Source: Candidatus Gastranaerophilales bacterium (GTDB taxonomy: Bacteria > Cyanobacteriota > Vampirovibrionia > Gastranaerophilales > Gastranaerophilaceae). Taken from it: a DNA stretch of 64,000 nt. The translations under genes were made by a program, and so were the position numbers. Position 1 is the stretch's first letter, and every line of letters begins with the position of its first letter. Under the pieces are notes generated by a model. It was given only the letters and a program-made list of their open reading frames with translations, had not been told where the DNA came from and ran no database searches. The stretch lies in assembly GCA_944323135.1 (NCBI GenBank), contig CALURI010000007.1:1-64000 (forward strand), written 5' to 3'. This document shows positions 7,287 to 15,651 of this stretch, in pieces.

Positions 7287-9011
7287 CTATTGATTAAGAA
7301 GTTTTTCAGCCAGTTCTGATTCTGTCCTTCCGTTTAATGTTTTGTTGATTTTTTGTAGTTTTTGGGCAATTAGTTCCATATTATCAGTCCATACAAAGTT
7401 ATCAAGAACATATTTTTCTGCTTTATCAAAATCTCCTTCTATTTGAATTCTCACAATTTCTGAGAGCATTTCTTTTGCGATTGGAACTACTTTGTCTATA
7501 TTTACATGGATTTTGCCATCTATAATATCATAGGCTCCACGTTCTGCAAAATATTTGTTTTGCATTACTGTACGTACTCTGTGAGCTTGGCTAAGTGTTG
7601 GTTTTGATTTTAAGAAATTATCTGCAACAGTAGTTACAATTATTTGTTTTCTTTGTTCTTCTGTGTACATTCCAAGTTCTGTTAATAAGTCAACAAAAGC
7701 TAAAGAACCCATATCTGCTTTATTTTCTTCAATAATATTTCTGTATTTGCCAAGAGTTTCACAAGCTTTTTTAGGTCCAAGTGAATGTGCATTTTCATGG
7801 CCGATTGTAAACCAATGATCTGCTTCATCTAAATAATATTTGTGTTGATCTTTATCTAAGATTGCGTCTAATCTTTCTTGAAGTTTTTTCATATCACTTA
7901 TGAAACGGATTTGCCTGTGGTAAACATTACGTCTGCCACCGCCTATTGTAAGTGATAATTTGTCGTCATTCGGTAAGTTTTCCGCAAGAGTAATTCCGCC
8001 TCTATATGCACCAACGTCACCGGTTACAGCAACCAAATCAACATCAACCATTGTTTGTTTTGCATCACTGTTAGGGTTAATGTTTTGTTCGTATTCATCA
8101 GCGTATGGCATATTTTTTGCAAGTGTCGGAAGATATTTTTTTATTGCCATAAGAGCTTCTGTGCCTTTTTTGTTTACGATTCCGACTCTGCCGCCCAGAA
8201 AATCTTTTGGAGTTGCTTTAATCCCATGTTTTTCAAGAAGCTCTGAAAGTTCTTTGTTTTCTGCAATTGTACCAGTCATCTCATCTTCATAGTTTTCTCT
8301 TGTGATTGTAAATTCAAGAGGGGTATCTTGCAGAGTTGCCCATTTTTTATCAGCGTAAGCATCAAGCATTGGATCAGCTTTTCTCAGAGCTTTTGCCTGA
8401 AGTTTTAAGTATTCGTTAAAATCTTCATTTGTTGATGTTTCAGATGCTTTTTCTATTTCTTCTGCCATTTTTGTAAAGTCTTCTTTGAATTTATCAATAT
8501 AGTCTATCCCGACTAATTCATTGCCATTTTTTTCAACAACTGAACGCTGGGTTAATATTTTTTTGACTTCATCAATTTTTCCTTCATTAATCATTTTTGT
8601 TAAAATACTGTGAAATTCTTCTTTTGACAAGTCTTCTGGATATACCCCTTTGCCTGGATGTTCTTTAATCCCTTTTGCAAGGTAAATTTTATTAGACATT
8701 GTATCAATTGCGTTCATACCTTTTTGTGCATCAAAAAGAATTTTTGTAAGTTCTGCTTGTTTGTTTCCTTTTTTGATTTCTTCTTCCAAAAATGCTTTGA
8801 ATTCAAGGTTGTGATGACAATCAATTTGCATATTAATTTTTTCTAAGATGTAAGCGGATTTAACAAGATGTTTTAGTGCATCTTTATCTCCTTGAGCCAG
8901 TCCCAGATATTCCGGTGCATCTGATTTTAACATTTTTTTAGTCATTAAATAATCTTTGTTTGTACGTTTTTCTAATTCTTCCATAGAAAGACCAAATTCA
9001 AACTCTTTCAT
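7287..9011 (-). CDS. Dipeptidyl-peptidase III-like zinc metallopeptidase (M49 family)
   Basis: A 574-residue cytosolic protein without a signal peptide. The zinc site is HENAH (near residue 402, in FTIGHENAHSLGP), followed by EENKAD about 30 residues later. These correspond to the HExxxH/HExxH and EExxAD motifs of M49 peptidases. Bacterial M49 members with a five-residue HExxH rather than the six-residue form are known. The N-terminal half is helical and has no recognised motif. The expected activity is release of dipeptides from the N-terminus of oligopeptides, useful in peptide catabolism. GGAG-like bases precede the ATG. It is monocistronic. Confidence 0.75.
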   Translation of the reverse strand: MKEFEFGLSMEELEKRTNKDYLMTKKMLKSDAPEYLGLAQGDKDALKHLVKSAYILEKINMQIDCHHNLEFKAFLEEEIKKGNKQAELTKILFDAQKGMNAIDTMSNKIYLAKGIKEHPGKGVYPEDLSKEEFHSILTKMINEGKIDEVKKILTQRSVVEKNGNELVGIDYIDKFKEDFTKMAEEIEKASETSTNEDFNEYLKLQAKALRKADPMLDAYADKKWATLQDTPLEFTITRENYEDEMTGTIAENKELSELLEKHGIKATPKDFLGGRVGIVNKKGTEALMAIKKYLPTLAKNMPYADEYEQNINPNSDAKQTMVDVDLVAVTGDVGAYRGGITLAENLPNDDKLSLTIGGGRRNVYHRQIRFISDMKKLQERLDAILDKDQHKYYLDEADHWFTIGHENAHSLGPKKACETLGKYRNIIEENKADMGSLAFVDLLTELGMYTEEQRKQIIVTTVADNFLKSKPTLSQAHRVRTVMQNKYFAERGAYDIIDGKIHVNIDKVVPIAKEMLSEIVRIQIEGDFDKAEKYVLDNFVWTDNMELIAQKLQKINKTLNGRTESELAEKLLNQ

Positions 9012-9073
9012 TATAATATTTCTCCTTTTTTTGTTGGTGCAATTATAACATTAGAGTATTTATATTAAGTCGT

Positions 9074-9544
9074 CTATTTGTGGTAAGTTTCACCTTTAAT
9101 GATTTTGAAAGCTCTATAAATTTGTTCTACAAGTATTAGGCGTGCAAATTGGTGAAGAAATGTCATTTTTGACATACTCATTTTTAAGTTTGCTCGTTCT
9201 GATACAATTGGAGAAATTCCGCAAGAAGATCCTATTATAAATATGATTTCTGATGTCCCGTCATTTGTAAGTTCTTCAATTTTTTTTGCAAATTCTTCAG
9301 ATGAAAACATTTTACCTTTTATTTCCATTGTTATTACAAAGGATTGAGGCTTTATGTATGAAAGGATTTTTTCACCTTCCTGCTCTAATATTTTTGAAGT
9401 TAGGTTTTCATCTTTAATTTCTATTGGGGAAATTTCTATAATCTCTAAAGAAGTATAAGGGGTAAGACGTTTTAAAAATTCATCAATACCATCTTTTAAA
9501 TATTTTTCTTTAACTTTTCCGAGTGCAATAATTTTAATTTTCAT
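9074..9544 (-). CDS. rlmH: 23S rRNA (pseudouridine1915-N3)-methyltransferase
   Basis: A SPOUT-class methyltransferase that methylates pseudouridine 1915 in helix 69 of 23S rRNA. From the ATG at 9544 the protein is 156 residues, the normal RlmH length. It has the glycine-rich SAM knot FIIGSSCGISPIV and the C-terminal LILVEQIYRAFKIIKGETYHK with the conserved Tyr-His-Lys tail. A longer frame to 9580 would add 12 residues absent from the family. The start overlaps the end of the mechanosensitive-channel gene by 11 bp, indicating translational coupling. Confidence 0.93.
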   Translation of the reverse strand: MKIKIIALGKVKEKYLKDGIDEFLKRLTPYTSLEIIEISPIEIKDENLTSKILEQEGEKILSYIKPQSFVITMEIKGKMFSSEEFAKKIEELTNDGTSEIIFIIGSSCGISPIVSERANLKMSMSKMTFLHQFARLILVEQIYRAFKIIKGETYHK

Positions 9545-10388
9545 CTTTAGACATATAAACAGTTGTAGAAGGGAATGCAAAGTCTATTCCTTCTTCTCTG
9601 AAACGTTTAATAACTTCAAGTATAAATTGTTCTTTTATTTTGAGGTAATCTTTATATACATTTGTTTTGGTGTAAGCATTAACTTTAATATCAATTGAGC
9701 TTGATGATAATGTTTCAAGATATACAATAAAGTCATCATGTATTTTTGGATGTTCTTTGAGAATATTTTCAAGAATAGAAATTGCTTTTTTTAATTTTTC
9801 ATCAGATGTGTCATACGTAACTCCGAATGTTTCAAATATTCTTCTTTTTTTGCCGTTAGTTACATTTTTTATGACAGTTCCCGCAACAACGTCATTAGGA
9901 AGGATAATTAAAGAATTGTCGAGAGCTCTTATTTTGGTAGATCTCATATTAATTTCTTCAACGTTTCCTTCAAATCCGTTAACAGAAATGTAATCTCCGA
10001 GTTTATATGAATGATCAGACAATATTCCGAATGTGCCAAAAACGTTAGCTATAGTATGTTGAGCAGCAAAGCCGACAGCTAAACCTGTTATTCCAAAACC
10101 AGCTATCAATGAAGACATTGAGTAACCATGACTTTGTAAAAATGATGCGATTAAAAAGAATAATACGATTCCTTTTAATATATTGCTCAAAATCGGAACA
10201 AATCTCGCAAGCGGAGAATTATTACTTTCAGATAATTTTGTTTTTATGTGGGAATCTAATATATCAATTAATTTAAAAGCAATTGCTCCTATTATGAAAA
10301 TTACAATAATTTCAAATACAAATTTTATGCGTAATGCAATAAGAAGTTTCTCAATCTTATCCGAAAAATCGTAAATTTCATTAATCAT
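9534..10388 (-). CDS. mscS: Small-conductance mechanosensitive channel (MscS family)
   Basis: A 284-residue inner-membrane channel that releases solutes on hypo-osmotic shock. Hydrophobic segments at about residues 25-50 and 65-85 precede the pore helix AGFGITGLAVGFAAQHTIANVFG (Gly/Ala pattern, residues ~95-117). A cytoplasmic beta domain follows (GDYISVNGFEGNVEEINMRSTKIR). The length equals E. coli MscS. It is the first gene of a two-gene unit with rlmH. A tRNA gene lies 50 bp upstream on the same strand. Confidence 0.92.
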   Translation of the reverse strand: MINEIYDFSDKIEKLLIALRIKFVFEIIVIFIIGAIAFKLIDILDSHIKTKLSESNNSPLARFVPILSNILKGIVLFFLIASFLQSHGYSMSSLIAGFGITGLAVGFAAQHTIANVFGTFGILSDHSYKLGDYISVNGFEGNVEEINMRSTKIRALDNSLIILPNDVVAGTVIKNVTNGKKRRIFETFGVTYDTSDEKLKKAISILENILKEHPKIHDDFIVYLETLSSSSIDIKVNAYTKTNVYKDYLKIKEQFILEVIKRFREEGIDFAFPSTTVYMSKDEN

Positions 10389-10438
10389 ATTTTCCTCACT
10401 TAAAAATAATCTAAAGAGATAGTAAAAAGTATAAAAAA

Positions 10439-10511
10439 AGCGGAAGACGAGACTCGAACTCGCAACAGCCTGCTTGGAAGGCAGGTACTCTAGCCATTGA
10501 GTTACTTCCGC
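10439..10511 (-). tRNA. tRNA-Gly (anticodon TCC)
   Basis: On the minus strand the sequence folds into a complete cloverleaf. The acceptor is GCGGAAG/CTTCCGC, the D stem is ACTC/GAGT, the anticodon stem CCTGC/GCAGG encloses CTTCCAA, and the T arm is GCGAG-TTCGAGT-CTCGT. The discriminator is U, as expected for bacterial tRNA-Gly, and CCA is not encoded. A run of T follows directly. Confidence 0.97.
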
Positions 10512-10620
10512 ATATTTCTAATATAATATAAAAAAAAATTTTTGCAATAGTTAGAATAAATTAAATCTAATTCTAAAGAATTAGCTCAAGTTCGTTAGTT
10601 TTTTTGTGTAAAAGTTATTC

Positions 10621-10820
10621 TTTCGAGTGGTGAAAACCATTGAAAAAAGCGTTAATATATATATGTAAGCTTGTTATATCCAGGCACTTTTTCGGGGTTG
10701 CGATAAGATTTTTTCTTTAAGCGGTTTGGTTGAAAATATAACAAGCTTATTTCCTAAAATTAAAACTCTATGTTTGATATGTAGAAACTTGTCTGATTTA
10801 TTTTCGGGCAAGTCTTTTTT
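10621..10820 (+). ncRNA. Possible structured RNA of unknown class
   Basis: The 380-bp gap 10512-10893 holds no plausible ORF but clear structure. There is a small GNRA-type hairpin (TGGT-GAAA-ACCA, 10628-10639) and a perfect 14-bp stem (10666-10679 with 10736-10749, core AAGCTTGTTATAT) enclosing 56 nt. A terminator follows at 10787-10820. It could be a free small RNA (6S-like in size) or a regulatory leader of the parvulin gene at 10894. I do not see conserved motifs of tmRNA, RNase P RNA, SRP RNA or a riboswitch I know. The limits given are approximate. The rest of the gap holds only a 7-bp hairpin at 10567-10584. Confidence 0.4.
10787..10820 (+). terminator. Intrinsic terminator at the end of the structured region
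   Basis: ACTTGTC (10787-10793) pairs with GGCAAGT (10807-10813, one G-U pair) and is followed by CTTTTTT. It ends 73 bp before the next ATG, so it separates the structured RNA from the parvulin operon or attenuates it. Confidence 0.7.
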
Positions 10821-10893
10821 CTTATAATAAGATTGATGAAACACTTTTTTAGTGCTATCATAATAAAGTACAAATTAAAAAGGAGTTTTTATA

Positions 10894-11184
10894 ATGTTAA
10901 AAGAAGTTAGAGCAAGTCATATTCTAGTTAAAACTGAAGATGAAGCTAAAAATTTGTTGGAAGAAATTAAAGGCGGAAAATCTTTTGCAGATGCGGCTAA
11001 AGAATATTCTCTTTGCCCATCAGGTCATGATGGCGGAGATTTAGGATTTTTCAAACGTGGTGTTATGGTAAAACCATTTGAAGATGCTGCTTTTAATTTG
11101 AAAAAAGTCGGAGATATTTCAGAACCAGTTCAGACACAATTTGGCTGGCATTTGATTCAAATGACTGGAATGATTGATGATTAG
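10894..11184 (+). CDS. Parvulin-type peptidyl-prolyl cis-trans isomerase
   Basis: A stand-alone 96-residue parvulin (PpiC/rotamase) domain that isomerises Xaa-Pro bonds. It has the family landmarks ASHILVKTEDEA at the start, the basic SGHDGGDLGFFKRGVMVKPF loop, and the C-terminal QFGWHLIQM with the conserved His. No signal peptide is present, so it is a cytosolic chaperone-like enzyme such as E. coli PpiC. AAGGAG lies 10 nt before the ATG. It overlaps the following aminopeptidase gene by 8 bp; both proteins act on prolyl bonds. Confidence 0.93.
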   Translation: MLKEVRASHILVKTEDEAKNLLEEIKGGKSFADAAKEYSLCPSGHDGGDLGFFKRGVMVKPFEDAAFNLKKVGDISEPVQTQFGWHLIQMTGMIDD

Positions 11185-12697
11185 TGCCGTTGAAAAAATC
11201 CGAGAATTTATGAAGGAACAGGGAGTTGAATATCTTCTTGTTAATTCTGCAAATAAATATTTGGAAGAGTATACTCCATTAGATGAAAACTCACGTTATG
11301 TACTAACTGATTTTTCAGGTTCCACAGGTGATGCTCTTGTTACGTGTGATAGAATTTATTTGTTTGTTGATGGGAGATATCATATTCAGGCTGATTTAGA
11401 GGTTGATCATAATATTGTAACTGTTGAAAAGTTGCAGACCGGACAGATATTTTTACAAGAGCTTGTAAAAAAAATCCCTGAGGGGCAAGCACTTGGTATA
11501 TTTTCAAAGAAAAATTCTCAAAGAAGAGTTGAATATTTGGAAGCTCTTGGAGTAAAACTTAAGTATTTTGATATTGACCCTTTAGATAAAAATCTTTCTT
11601 ACGATAATTCAAATATTGTTAAGGTTGATGGTGTTTCTGTTGAAGATAAAATAAAAGATATAAATTTTGATGGTGCTGTTTTAATTACTGATTTGGAGGA
11701 AGTTTCTTATTTATTCAATTTGAGAGATTTTTCAAAAAATTATTCAAGCAAAATCAGAGGCAAAGCTGTAATTTTATCAGACAGAGCACGTATGTTAGAT
11801 GATATTGATGATTTTGTCGAAAGTTATCAAGGTAACATTTTTGTTGATAAATCAACGATTAATGCTTATGATTATGCATTGATTGGTGACAAGGTCAGGG
11901 TTTTGAATGACAGTCCCATAAAATTAATGAAGTCTGTAAAAACTGATGATGAAATAAATCATTATAAAGACGCTTTCAGACGTACAGATATGGCAGTTCG
12001 TGCAATTCGTGATTATATTGAAAATAATGATAATATTTCAGAATTTGATATTGCCGAAGAATTGGAAAAACAATTTAAACATTTAGGTGCGAAAAGTTTA
12101 AGCTTTAAATCAATTGTTGCGAAGGATAAAAATTCTGCTCTGGCTCATTATTCAAAATGTTCAAAAGATGAAATAATAAATGACGGTTCTCTCATTTTAA
12201 TTGATTGCGGTGCATATTATGAACAAGGACTTGCAACAGATATTACAAGAGTTTTTGTAAAAGGAAAGCCTTCAGATTTGCAAAAGAGAGTTTATACAAC
12301 TGTTTTGAAAATGTTTTTGAATGCTTATAATTCGGATTTAACAAACGGTTATGAAATTGATGCTCTTGCAAGAAAAATATATTTTGAAAATGAAATAGAC
12401 GGGTTTGTATTTAATCACGGTCTAGGTCATGGAATAGGTGTAAGTGTTCATGAGTATCCTCCAAATTTAAGTAAAAATGAGATAGCTAAAATTGATATAA
12501 AAGATAATATGTGTTTTACAATTGAACCCGGCCTGTATAACGAAAGTCATTTTGGTGTAAGACTTGAAAATTCCTGTTATATGAATAAAGGTAAAAAAAC
12601 ATCTTTTGTTCACATGAACTATGAAAAAAAACTTATTGATTTTTCTTTATTAACAGAGCAGGAAAAAGAATGGCTGAAAGAATTTGAGGTTTTATAG
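11177..12697 (+). CDS. pepP: Xaa-Pro aminopeptidase (M24B family)
   Basis: Removes the N-terminal residue preceding proline. At about 506 residues, an N-terminal creatinase-like region precedes the metal-dependent pita-bread domain. The di-metal ligands are visible: LIDCGAYYEQGLATDITRV (two Asp), LGHGIGVSVHEYP (His), TIEPGLY (Glu) and RLENSC (Glu). I start at ATG 11177, inside the stop region of the parvulin gene; a TTG at 11174 is the only nearby alternative. It is in one operon with parvulin upstream and a SpoU methyltransferase 2 bp downstream. Confidence 0.92.
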   Translation: MISAVEKIREFMKEQGVEYLLVNSANKYLEEYTPLDENSRYVLTDFSGSTGDALVTCDRIYLFVDGRYHIQADLEVDHNIVTVEKLQTGQIFLQELVKKIPEGQALGIFSKKNSQRRVEYLEALGVKLKYFDIDPLDKNLSYDNSNIVKVDGVSVEDKIKDINFDGAVLITDLEEVSYLFNLRDFSKNYSSKIRGKAVILSDRARMLDDIDDFVESYQGNIFVDKSTINAYDYALIGDKVRVLNDSPIKLMKSVKTDDEINHYKDAFRRTDMAVRAIRDYIENNDNISEFDIAEELEKQFKHLGAKSLSFKSIVAKDKNSALAHYSKCSKDEIINDGSLILIDCGAYYEQGLATDITRVFVKGKPSDLQKRVYTTVLKMFLNAYNSDLTNGYEIDALARKIYFENEIDGFVFNHGLGHGIGVSVHEYPPNLSKNEIAKIDIKDNMCFTIEPGLYNESHFGVRLENSCYMNKGKKTSFVHMNYEKKLIDFSLLTEQEKEWLKEFEVL

Positions 12698-12699
12698 CA

Positions 12700-13452
12700 A
12701 TGCAGGAAATTACAAGTGTTAATAATGATTTAGTAAAACAAACTGTTAAATTACAGCAAAAAAAATATCGTGACAAAGAAAATAAATTTTTGCTGGAAGG
12801 TAAAAAGTGTGTTGAAGAAGCATATCAAGCAGGTCTTGAGATTGATTATGTTTTAGTATTAAAAGAAAAAGCAGATGAATATAAATATTTGGGAGATAAA
12901 TTAATATTAACAGATAGCGCTGTTTTAAAAAAAGTTTCAACAACGGATACTGCTCCTGAAATTGTTGGAGTTGCCGTTAAAAAGGTTTATTCAATTTCAG
13001 ATTTAAAAAATGCTAAAAAAGTTGTTTTACTTGAAAATATTAAAGATTTGGGAAATCTTGGGACAATTTTAAGAACTTCAAAGGCTTTTGGGGTAGATGC
13101 AGTAATATTATACGGGCGAGAATGTGCAGACATTTATAATCCTAAATGTGTTCGCTCATCTGTTGGTAATTTATGGAAAATTCCTTTTGTTTATATGGAC
13201 TCTTTAAAAGATTTAAAGAAACATTTTAATGAATTTGAACGTGTTGCAACTTTACCCAGAGCAAAAGAATATTTGAAAGATATAAATATTAAAGAGCCTT
13301 TGCTTGTTATGTTTGGTTCAGAGGCAGACGGATTATCCGAAGAATTGATTAATTTTGCAACAAAAGAAGTCAAAATTGAGATGGAATCATCTGTTGAATC
13401 TTTAAATCTGTCTGTTTCCTGTGCAGTTGTTATGTACAAACTTTTTATTTAG
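12700..13452 (+). CDS. RNA 2'-O-methyltransferase, SpoU/TrmH family
   Basis: A 250-residue SPOUT enzyme with an N-terminal substrate-binding domain (L30e-like, KFLLEGKKCVEEA) and a C-terminal knot. The three SpoU motifs are present: NLGTILRTSKAFGVDAVIL, LLVMFGSEADGLSEEL and VESLNLSVSCAVVMYKL. Such proteins methylate ribose in 23S rRNA (RlmB-like) or tRNA; the exact target cannot be assigned. It is the last gene of the parvulin-pepP operon, starting 2 bp after the previous stop. Confidence 0.9.
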   Translation: MQEITSVNNDLVKQTVKLQQKKYRDKENKFLLEGKKCVEEAYQAGLEIDYVLVLKEKADEYKYLGDKLILTDSAVLKKVSTTDTAPEIVGVAVKKVYSISDLKNAKKVVLLENIKDLGNLGTILRTSKAFGVDAVILYGRECADIYNPKCVRSSVGNLWKIPFVYMDSLKDLKKHFNEFERVATLPRAKEYLKDINIKEPLLVMFGSEADGLSEELINFATKEVKIEMESSVESLNLSVSCAVVMYKLFI

Positions 13453-13496
13453 ATTAATTTTTAAATTTGTAAAATATTGTTTTTTGCGAAAATATC

Positions 13497-13524
13497 TTGT
13501 CAGAATAAAAATTATTTTTATAGT
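13497..13524 (+). promoter_or_regulatory. Putative dnaA promoter
   Basis: TTGTCA (13497-13502), 16-bp spacer, TATAGT (13519-13524). The predicted RNA start is about 5 nt before the dnaA ATG, and no ribosome-binding site is visible. No DnaA box (TTATCCACA-like) is seen in this 83-bp gap. Confidence 0.4.
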
Positions 13525-13535
13525 AAAATTAAATT

Positions 13536-14915
13536 ATGGATGAAAAAGAGATATGGAGCAAAGCAAAAGAGGAGTTAGCAGAAACGGTTCCGACATTCAA
13601 AATGTGGATAGAGCCTTTGGAACTTGCATCTTTTGACGGTAATGTTTTAACTTTGATTACAGCTCATGCACTTGCCCCGCAGGCTATAAAATCACAGCAT
13701 GATGCTAAAATCCTTGAAGCATTAAAAAATGCTTACGGTAAAAATATAAGTTATAACATTTTGTATGATGAAGAATTTGCTGAGCGTTATCAAAAAGAAA
13801 AGAAAAAAGAACTTCAAAAACAGAAAAAAGCTCTGCCTGAATCAGACGAAAACAGAATTATGGATAATCTTGCACAGATGCAATCGTCTGCTAATTTGAA
13901 TTTGAAATATAAATTTTCAAATTTTGTAGTTGGTGAAAATAGCAGATTCGCTCATGCTGCAGCTTTTGCTGTTGCTCAAAATCCTGCAAAAAAATATAAT
14001 CCATTATTCATATATGGTGCTTCCGGTTTAGGTAAAACCCACTTAATGCAAGCAATCGGGCATTATATAATTTTTAATAAACCGAAATTAAAAGTTAAAT
14101 ATATTAAAACAGAAGAATATGTTAATGAATTAATAAAAAATATTCAATGCGGCGGAAATGACAGAAATGCGCGTATGGATAAATTCCGTCAGAAATATAG
14201 AAATGTTGATGTTTTATTAATTGACGATATTCAGTTTTTAGAAAGCAAAACTTATACTATGGAAGAAATTTTCCATACTTTTGATAGTTTGCATAATAAA
14301 AATAAGCAAATTGTTATAACTTCAGACAGGCTACCTAAAGATATTCCGACTCTTCCTGACAGATTAAGAACCCGTTTTGAGATGGGATTAATGGTTGATA
14401 TTACACCGCCTGATTTTGAGACAAGAGTTGCGATTTTGAAAAATCTTGCAGAACAAGCAAATGTAAATGCGGATTTCGATGTGTTTGAATATATTGCCAA
14501 AAATTTTGTCAATAATGTAAGAGAATTGGAAGGTGCATTTAATAAAGTTAGCGCTTATGCTGATATTGAAAAAGTTGATTTAACACTTGCTTATGCAAAA
14601 AAAGTTTTGAATTGTGAAGTCTCTAAAGAAGAACTTACTGTTGAAAAAGTTGCAAGAGCTGTTGGAGATTATTATGGTGTATCTTTAAATGATTTTTTAA
14701 GCTCCGCAAGAAATCAGCGAGTTTCTTCCGCGCGTCATGTTGCGGTTTATATGACTCGTGAACTTACTCAAAAAAGTTTCGAAAGTATTGCAGAATTTTT
14801 TAAGAAAAAACACACTACAATGCTCTATTCATACGAAAAAATAAAAGATGAAATCAGAACAAATAAAGATATGGAAAATGCCGTGTATACAATAAGAAGA
14901 AGTTTGGAAAAATAA
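13536..14915 (+). CDS. dnaA: Chromosomal replication initiator protein DnaA
   Basis: Binds DnaA boxes and melts the origin. The 459 residues have domain I (EIWSKAKEELAETVPTF), a short linker, the AAA+ domain with Walker A GASGLGKTH (near residue 162), Walker B LLIDDIQF (near 228) and sensor I/II. Domain IV carries the DNA-binding signature SARHVAVYMTRELTQKSF and KKHTTMLYSYEKI; the signature His-Thr-Thr is kept, but Asp-His is Lys-His. Unusually, dnaN does not follow, ruvA does, and no DnaA boxes flank the gene. The replication origin is therefore probably elsewhere, as in many cyanobacteria. Confidence 0.96.
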   Translation: MDEKEIWSKAKEELAETVPTFKMWIEPLELASFDGNVLTLITAHALAPQAIKSQHDAKILEALKNAYGKNISYNILYDEEFAERYQKEKKKELQKQKKALPESDENRIMDNLAQMQSSANLNLKYKFSNFVVGENSRFAHAAAFAVAQNPAKKYNPLFIYGASGLGKTHLMQAIGHYIIFNKPKLKVKYIKTEEYVNELIKNIQCGGNDRNARMDKFRQKYRNVDVLLIDDIQFLESKTYTMEEIFHTFDSLHNKNKQIVITSDRLPKDIPTLPDRLRTRFEMGLMVDITPPDFETRVAILKNLAEQANVNADFDVFEYIAKNFVNNVRELEGAFNKVSAYADIEKVDLTLAYAKKVLNCEVSKEELTVEKVARAVGDYYGVSLNDFLSSARNQRVSSARHVAVYMTRELTQKSFESIAEFFKKKHTTMLYSYEKIKDEIRTNKDMENAVYTIRRSLEK

Positions 14916-14945
14916 ATACGGTAATTTAATAGGTTAGAGGAAATT

Positions 14946-15563
14946 ATGTATGATTATATAAAAGGGATTTTAACAAGTAAATCAAATTCTGCAAAGGGTA
15001 CATTTGTTACTGTTGAAGCTTCAGGTATAGGTTATCTTTTAGAAGTTACAATGAGAGATTTTTCTCAAATGCCTGATGGTGATGTAAAAATTTATACAGT
15101 GTTGCTGCATAGAGAAGATAAAATGAGTCTTTGCGGATTTTTGCACAAAGAAGACAGAGATATTTTTAATATTTTAACTTCTGTTTCAGGAGTTGGTTCT
15201 AAAATGGCTTTAACCCTTCTTGATGAATTTGAATCTTCAGAGCTTATAGGTTTTGTAATTGATGGTAATTATAAGGAGCTTACACGTGCAAAAGGTGTAG
15301 GGCCTAAATTAGCCCAAAAAATTATTCTTGAGTTAAAAGATAAGTTGATGAATTATCAGACAAAAGAGCCTATAAAAATAACTTCAATAACTCCTTCTAA
15401 AATAGATAACAGAGCCGTTGAAGATGCTCAAATGGTTCTGATATCTCTTGGATATGAAAGAAAAGAAATTCAAGATTCTTTATCAAAGTCTCTTGCAATA
15501 TTAACTGATAAAGCTTCTGCAGAAGAAATTTTAAAAGAAGCATTAAAGATTTTATCAGCATAA
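14946..15563 (+). CDS. ruvA: Holliday junction branch-migration protein RuvA
   Basis: Recognises Holliday junctions and loads the RuvB motor. The 205-residue protein has the N-terminal OB fold, paired helix-hairpin-helix motifs (TSVSGVGSKMALTLL and RAKGVGPKLAQKIILEL) and a C-terminal RuvB-binding three-helix domain. AGAGGAAA precedes the ATG. It lies 30 bp after dnaA, so co-transcription is likely; ruvB and ruvC are not in the window. Confidence 0.95.
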   Translation: MYDYIKGILTSKSNSAKGTFVTVEASGIGYLLEVTMRDFSQMPDGDVKIYTVLLHREDKMSLCGFLHKEDRDIFNILTSVSGVGSKMALTLLDEFESSELIGFVIDGNYKELTRAKGVGPKLAQKIILELKDKLMNYQTKEPIKITSITPSKIDNRAVEDAQMVLISLGYERKEIQDSLSKSLAILTDKASAEEILKEALKILSA

Positions 15564-15592
15564 AATACAAAAATAAGGATTTTTCTAAAATA

Positions 15593-15621
15593 AAAAACTC
15601 ACCAAATTTTGGTGAGTTTTT
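15593..15621. terminator. Bidirectional terminator, ruvA / pilD
   Basis: AAAAACTCACC and GGTGAGTTTTT form a perfect stem over an AAATTTT loop between convergent ruvA and the prepilin-peptidase gene. Confidence 0.88.
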
Positions 15622-15651
15622 ATAAATTTTATAATTTTATATAAATAATTC

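Noticed and set aside
10621-10820. tmRNA, RNase P RNA, SRP RNA or a known riboswitch
   Set aside because: I looked for the conserved tmRNA start, RNase P GAGGAAAGTCC, the SRP apical motif and common riboswitch cores; none is present, so only an unclassified structured RNA is proposed.
13453-13535. Possible oriC next to dnaA
   Set aside because: No DnaA box cluster or dnaN is visible, and the 83-bp gap is filled by a promoter-like sequence.
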